A stretch of DNA of 64,000 nucleotides from Parageobacillus caldoxylosilyticus NBRC 107762 (GTDB lineage: Bacteria; Bacillota; Bacilli; Bacillales; Anoxybacillaceae). The translations under genes were made by a program, and so were the position numbers. How positions within the stretch are numbered: position 1 is the first letter of the stretch; every line of letters starts with the position of its first letter. Below the pieces are notes generated by a model. It made no database searches, was not told where the DNA came from, and worked only from the letters and a program-made list of their open reading frames with translations. Where the stretch lies: contig NZ_BAWO01000031.1 of assembly GCF_000632715.1 (NCBI RefSeq), positions 1 to 64,000 of the forward strand. The letters are read 5' to 3'. Shown here in pieces: positions 61,183 to 64,000 of the stretch.

Positions 61183-61470
61183 ATGAACATTATCATCACG
61201 CCAAAAGCATTGGACTGGTTTAAAAAAGAAATGGATTTACAAGCGGGAGATGCTATCCGCTTCTTTGCCCGCTATGGAGGATGCAGCACCGTACAAAAAG
61301 GATTTTCTCTTGGTATGGCAAAAGAAGATCCGATAGAGCCAGTTGCACAAACAACGGTTGATGGAATTACTTTTTTTGTAGAAGACCAGGATAGATGGTA
61401 TTTTGATGATCACAACCTAACCGTTGATGTAAACGAAAAAACAGATGAACCAATGTTTATTATTCAGTAA
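61183..61470 (+). CDS. yneR: HesB/YneR-family protein
   Basis: A 95-residue HesB-like fold protein (TPKALDWFKKEMDLQAGDAI, FFARYGGCSTVQKGFSLGMA). Only one cysteine (in YGGCS) is kept, so it cannot be a classical A-type Fe-S carrier. Same length as B. subtilis YneR. ATG behind GGAGGAGG. It closes the yneP-yneQ-yneR neighbourhood, here transcribed convergently with a hotdog thioesterase. Confidence 0.82.
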   Translation: MNIIITPKALDWFKKEMDLQAGDAIRFFARYGGCSTVQKGFSLGMAKEDPIEPVAQTTVDGITFFVEDQDRWYFDDHNLTVDVNEKTDEPMFIIQ

Positions 61471-61480
61471 ATAGCTAAGT

Positions 61481-61519
61481 AAAAAAGCTAGCGTTTTTGC
61501 CAAAAACGCTAGCTTTTTT
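61481..61519. terminator. Bidirectional terminator
   Basis: A perfect stem AAAAAAGCTAGCGTTTTT with its complement across a 3-base loop, between convergent genes. Confidence 0.92.
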
Positions 61520-61913
61520 TGATGACAGCGATCGTACAGCGAGAAACGCAGACAAGCCGCTCCTGTTCGTCGACGATTTTGATATCCCATACCATCGTTG
61601 TTTTGCCGCGGTGCAGAACCTTCCCTGTGGCCGTGACCGTGCCGCTGCGGACGGCGCGGACGTGATTGGCGTTGATTTCCAAGCCAACGACGCTTTCTTT
61701 TTCCGGATCAATGAGCGCATAGGCGCCGATGCTCGCCACCGTTTCTGCCAGTGCTACGGAAGCCCCGCCATGGAGCAATCCAAACGGCTGGTGGGTGCGA
61801 TGATCGACCGGCATCGTTGCGACAACATGACCCTTGCCAACTTCCGTAATTTCAATCCCTAATGCTTCGAGCAACGTTCCTTTTCCAATCTCTTTTAAAT
61901 TTGTCAAATCCAT
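61509..61913 (-). CDS. Hotdog-fold thioesterase, PaaI/YuxO type
   Basis: A 134-residue acyl-CoA thioesterase of the single-hotdog type. HQPFGLLHGGASVALAETVAS holds the substrate loop with the catalytic Glu/His pattern of PaaI/MenI-like enzymes, and GLEINANHVRAV is the central strand. Substrate unknown. ATG at 61913. Separated by 26 bases from yneQ, so probably part of the tlp-yneP-yneQ transcription unit. Confidence 0.85.
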   Translation of the reverse strand: MDLTNLKEIGKGTLLEALGIEITEVGKGHVVATMPVDHRTHQPFGLLHGGASVALAETVASIGAYALIDPEKESVVGLEINANHVRAVRSGTVTATGKVLHRGKTTMVWDIKIVDEQERLVCVSRCTIAVIKKS

Positions 61914-61938
61914 CCTTCTTTCCTCTCCCCTTATCTAA

Positions 61939-62238
61939 CTATAAATGAAACCGCAGTAAATGCTCCGTCAACCCTTCTTGCTGCAAAATTTCCTTCTGCG
62001 TTTCCCCGAGCAGATCGAAATGGGAAAACTCGCCGCGGCGATGGATCCATTCTTTGCGCAATCCGTATTGTTTTCCCCAGGCTGCTAGTTTTTCGATATC
62101 CGAACAGCCTACTTTTGTCACGCTCGTGTATTCCGGAAACCGTTCATCATACCAATAATGCGTTAAAAACGCAATTTCTCCTCTTTTTACTTTCTCCTTC
62201 CATTCCATTAACTCCCACCTGCGAATGCCAAATGCCAT
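61939..62238 (-). CDS. yneQ: YneQ-like protein
   Basis: A 99-residue protein starting MAFGIRRWELMEWKEKVKRG, with HYWYDERFPEYTSVTKVGCS in the middle. Matches B. subtilis YneQ in size and place between yneP and yneR; function unknown. ATG at 62238 behind AAAGGAG, 15 bases after yneP. Confidence 0.75.
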   Translation of the reverse strand: MAFGIRRWELMEWKEKVKRGEIAFLTHYWYDERFPEYTSVTKVGCSDIEKLAAWGKQYGLRKEWIHRRGEFSHFDLLGETQKEILQQEGLTEHLLRFHL

Positions 62239-62252
62239 CGGATGTATCTCCT

Positions 62253-62669
62253 TTACTTTTTCGCCCGTTCGTACGCTTCATGCCAATCAGGAAAATATTT
62301 GCGGATGACAATCGGTCGGAAGGTGTCACGTTTGACGCAAACGTGCTGCGATTTTCCCGTTACCGCTATTTCTCCATCCGGCGTCAAAATTTCATATCCA
62401 TAAGTGACGCGAATGCCATCATAAGCATCAATCCAAGTGCGAACAGTCGCCGTTTCCCCGTAACGAAGCGGCTTTTTGTAGGAAACTTGCAGATCGACAA
62501 CAGGAGAAATAATTCCTTCTTTTTCCATATCGGCATAATGAAATCCTAACTGTTTAATAAGCTCTGTTCGTCCTACTTCCATCCAGACGAGGTAATTGGC
62601 ATGATACACAACTCCCATTTGATCCGTTTCCGCATAGCGAACTTCAATTTGTTTTTCAGCTATTTTCAT
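62253..62669 (-). CDS. yneP: Acyl-CoA thioesterase, YbgC/4HBT family
   Basis: A 138-residue hotdog thioesterase with the active-site signature RYAETDQMGVVYHANYLVWM (catalytic Asp in ETDQMG). Hydrolyses short or medium acyl-CoAs; substrate not defined. ATG at 62669 behind GGAGGGAG. The frame to 62699 lacks an SD. Lies between tlp and yneQ as in B. subtilis. Confidence 0.88.
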   Translation of the reverse strand: MKIAEKQIEVRYAETDQMGVVYHANYLVWMEVGRTELIKQLGFHYADMEKEGIISPVVDLQVSYKKPLRYGETATVRTWIDAYDGIRVTYGYEILTPDGEIAVTGKSQHVCVKRDTFRPIVIRKYFPDWHEAYERAKK

Positions 62670-62744
62670 GTTTCTCCCTCCGTTTAGCATCCTCCACATC
62701 CATACAACTACATCTTACCATATTCTTCGTTTTGCTCGATAAAA

Positions 62745-62779
62745 AAAGGGAGTCACCCATCCATAAAGGGTAACTCCGT
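62745..62779 (-). terminator. tlp terminator
   Basis: GGGAGTcACCC/GGGTaACTCC stem followed by TTTTTTT on the minus strand. Confidence 0.8.
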
Positions 62780-62790
62780 ACCGCCGATTA

Positions 62791-63021
62791 TTATTGGTAG
62801 GCGTTTTCACGTGCCGCTGCTTCGTCTCTAATTTCGGCACGCATTGCCGCAATCGCCTCTTCACGACGTTTATTTTTTTCGCGAATTTTTTCCCGCTCTT
62901 CCGGGGAAGCAAATTGCATCGTTTCCTCTGCCTTTTCGATATTTTCAATCGTGTTTTGTACCATATCTTGCAGTTTTTCTACGTTGTCGCTGCGGTCATC
63001 CGGTTTCGGACGATTAGACAT
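62791..63021 (-). CDS. tlp: Small acid-soluble spore protein Tlp
   Basis: A 76-residue, highly charged, entirely helical protein: NRPKPDDRSDNVEKLQDMVQ, then NTIENIEKAEETM. These are the conserved Tlp signatures. Made in the forespore and packed in the spore core; exact role unclear. ATG behind AAGGAGGAAG. A diagnostic gene for spore formation. Confidence 0.93.
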   Translation of the reverse strand: MSNRPKPDDRSDNVEKLQDMVQNTIENIEKAEETMQFASPEEREKIREKNKRREEAIAAMRAEIRDEAAARENAYQ

Positions 63022-63076
63022 TACGCTTCCTCCTTCGTGCTTTTCATTTCATTTGAGTATTTATGGAAATAAACGA

Positions 63077-63220
63077 TTATTCGCCCTTCGTTTGAATCAC
63101 TTGAGCATGTTGCCCAGATTGGTCTTGCATTTGTTTCCCTTTATTTCCTCCAGCAGCACGAGGCTGTGTACCTAGATGGTTGGGAACGAAATGTTTACGG
63201 CTTCCTTTCGGATTGCTCAT
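63077..63220 (-). CDS. sspN: Small acid-soluble spore protein N
   Basis: A 47-residue SASP of the minor SspN type: [38 protein letters not shown], closely following the B. subtilis SspN pattern (PSHLGT...ANKGEQMHDTSGQ...QTKGE). ATG at 63220 behind AGGAGGCGAGG. Directly upstream of tlp, the conserved sspN-tlp pair. Confidence 0.9.
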   Translation of the reverse strand: MSNPKGSRKHFVPNHLGTQPRAAGGNKGKQMQDQSGQHAQVIQTKGE

Positions 63221-63275
63221 GAACCTCGCCTCCTCACCATCTAGTCTGTCCGCCCGGATGACCGCTATGCATGAC

Positions 63276-63410
63276 TTATTCTGCTTTTTTTAACATGCGT
63301 TCTTCCAATTTTTTTTCGATTTTCTCCATTGCTTCGCGATCATTTAATAATTGGCGTTTATTTTCCATAATTAATTCTTGAAATGTTATTTTACGGGTTC
63401 TTCTCATCAT
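63276..63410 (-). CDS. fbpB: FbpB-family small basic protein
   Basis: A 44-residue basic protein with [20 protein letters not shown] and [10 protein letters not shown], the Fur-regulated basic-protein family. In B. subtilis FbpB helps the sRNA FsrA in the iron-sparing response. ATG at 63410 behind GGAGGG. A Fur-box-like sequence stands about 50 bases upstream, which supports the family call. Confidence 0.83.
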   Translation of the reverse strand: MMRRTRKITFQELIMENKRQLLNDREAMEKIEKKLEERMLKKAE

Positions 63411-63460
63411 TTAACCCTCCTCTCACTTATTATTTTAATTTCATTCATTTCCAAAAGAGA

Positions 63461-63475
63461 TGAAAATTATTACAA
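63461..63475 (-). promoter_or_regulatory. Fur-box-like site of fbpB
   Basis: Minus-strand TTGTAATAATTTTCA matches the 7-1-7 Fur consensus TGATAATNATTATCA at 11 of 14 defined positions and overlaps a TAATAA -10-like sequence. Confidence 0.55.
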
Positions 63476-63522
63476 CTTTTTGAAAAATAACAGTTTACTT
63501 TTTCTTTTTTAAACAGCAAAAA

Positions 63523-63549
63523 AGCACCTTTCACTTGAAAGATGCTTTT
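63523..63549 (-). terminator. yneN terminator
   Basis: AAAAAGCAcCTTTC/GAAAGaTGCTTTT hairpin with T runs immediately after the yneN stop codon. Confidence 0.82.
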
Positions 63550-64000
63550 ATTGGCGGAGCGGCGCGGTGATTTCCTCCATCTGCTTATACGTCATCGGAC
63601 CGATCACTTTTTTCCGGATTACTCCATCGCCGTCAATAATATACGATGTCGGAATCGTTTGAATATGATATTCGTTTAATACTTTTTGTTTTTTATCAAG
63701 CACCACCGGAAATGATAATTGATAGTCGTGGATAAAGGATTTCGCATTTTCGACCGTATCTTGCGATGTTAAATGAACAGCAAGCAAGCCTACTTTAGAA
63801 TGGTGATTTTGGTAAAACTTTTCCATGTCAGGCATTTCTTTTTTGCACGGCGGGCACCAAGTCGTCCAAAAGTTGACGATGACCGGCTTCCCACGGAAAT
63901 CAGATAAACGCACCGTTTCGCCGGCCAATGTCTGCAAGGCAAAATCAGGAGCAACGTCCCCGACCGATAGACCAACTTTTTTTGTTTTTTCTGCCGCGAG
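63548..64000 (-). CDS. yneN: Thiol-disulfide oxidoreductase, ResA/TlpA-like (partial)
   Basis: A redoxin-domain protein whose N terminus lies beyond the right edge. About 150 codons are visible, from AAEKTKKVGLSVGDVAPDFA on. The active site is WTTWCPPCKKEM and the cis-Pro loop is TIPTSYIIDGDG. A signal anchor is expected in the missing part. Place next to fbpB-sspN-tlp matches B. subtilis yneN. An in-frame TTG at 63937 is internal, since homology continues upstream of it. Confidence 0.87.
   Translation of the reverse strand, partial: LAAEKTKKVGLSVGDVAPDFALQTLAGETVRLSDFRGKPVIVNFWTTWCPPCKKEMPDMEKFYQNHHSKVGLLAVHLTSQDTVENAKSFIHDYQLSFPVVLDKKQKVLNEYHIQTIPTSYIIDGDGVIRKKVIGPMTYKQMEEITAPLRQ

Overview
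The window is chromosomal DNA of a spore-forming, low-to-mid GC Bacillaceae. A thermophilic (Para)geobacillus/Anoxybacillus-type host fits best. The evidence is the gene set (Tlp, SspN, YjcZ-type peptides, a GerA-type receptor operon, sporulation-kinase homologues), the strong G-rich Shine-Dalgarno sites with frequent TTG/GTG starts, and two blocks that keep Bacillus subtilis gene order: yodH-yodI-yodJ-deoD-yodL-yozD-yodN-yozE (47-54.6 kb) and yneN-fbpB-sspN-tlp-yneP-yneQ-yneR (61-64 kb). The genus assignment is an inference. I saw no rRNA, tRNA, CRISPR array, prophage or intact insertion sequence.

Layout. 0-6.9 kb: a small membrane protein, a cadC-cadA metal-efflux pair with two operators, a ytr-like GntR/ABC operon and a YetF-type membrane protein. 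7-14.5 kb: a KinB-like kinase, a DMT exporter pair, and a germinant-receptor operon in the order B-A-C. 14.6-21.7 kb: several small proteins, a bifunctional penicillin-binding protein with a very charged tail, a MarR-HlyD-EmrB efflux operon and a secreted CAP protein. 21.7-24.3 kb: a plastic stretch with a serine hydrolase, a broken SPOR domain and a possible transposon relic. 24.3-32.9 kb: the complete yngJ-yngE leucine/isovalerate catabolic operon with its TetR regulator and two palindromic operators.

33-47 kb: single metabolic and transport genes (oxidoreductase, esterase, threonine dehydratase, MFS, AlaX, MATE, RarD, CorA, CDF), a PAS histidine kinase and two dicistronic clusters of YjcZ-type micropeptides. 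47-55.7 kb: the yod/yoz block with small unknown genes. 55.7-60.7 kb: an orphan bioB under a BirA-like operator, a TPR protein, an FAD dehydrogenase, a DUF502 protein and a second CorA. 60.6-64 kb: the corA leader and the yne/ssp/tlp block; yneN runs off the right edge.

Regulation is unusually readable. Palindromic operators precede cadCA, the ytr operon, the marR efflux operon and the yng operon. bioB has a BirA-like site and fbpB a Fur-like box.

The strongest candidate for something undescribed is the leader of the second corA (60.65-60.81 kb). A 46-codon upstream ORF with an early Glu-Pro-Glu-Pro-Glu run has its SD and start codon inside one arm of a long hairpin, and it stops directly in front of the corA SD. 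The layout recalls leader-peptide Mg2+ sensing by ribosome destabilisation, known for enterobacterial mgtL. Other leads are a three-way-junction RNA between deoD and yodJ, and two stretches that resemble solo right ends/guide-RNA scaffolds of IS200/IS605 elements.
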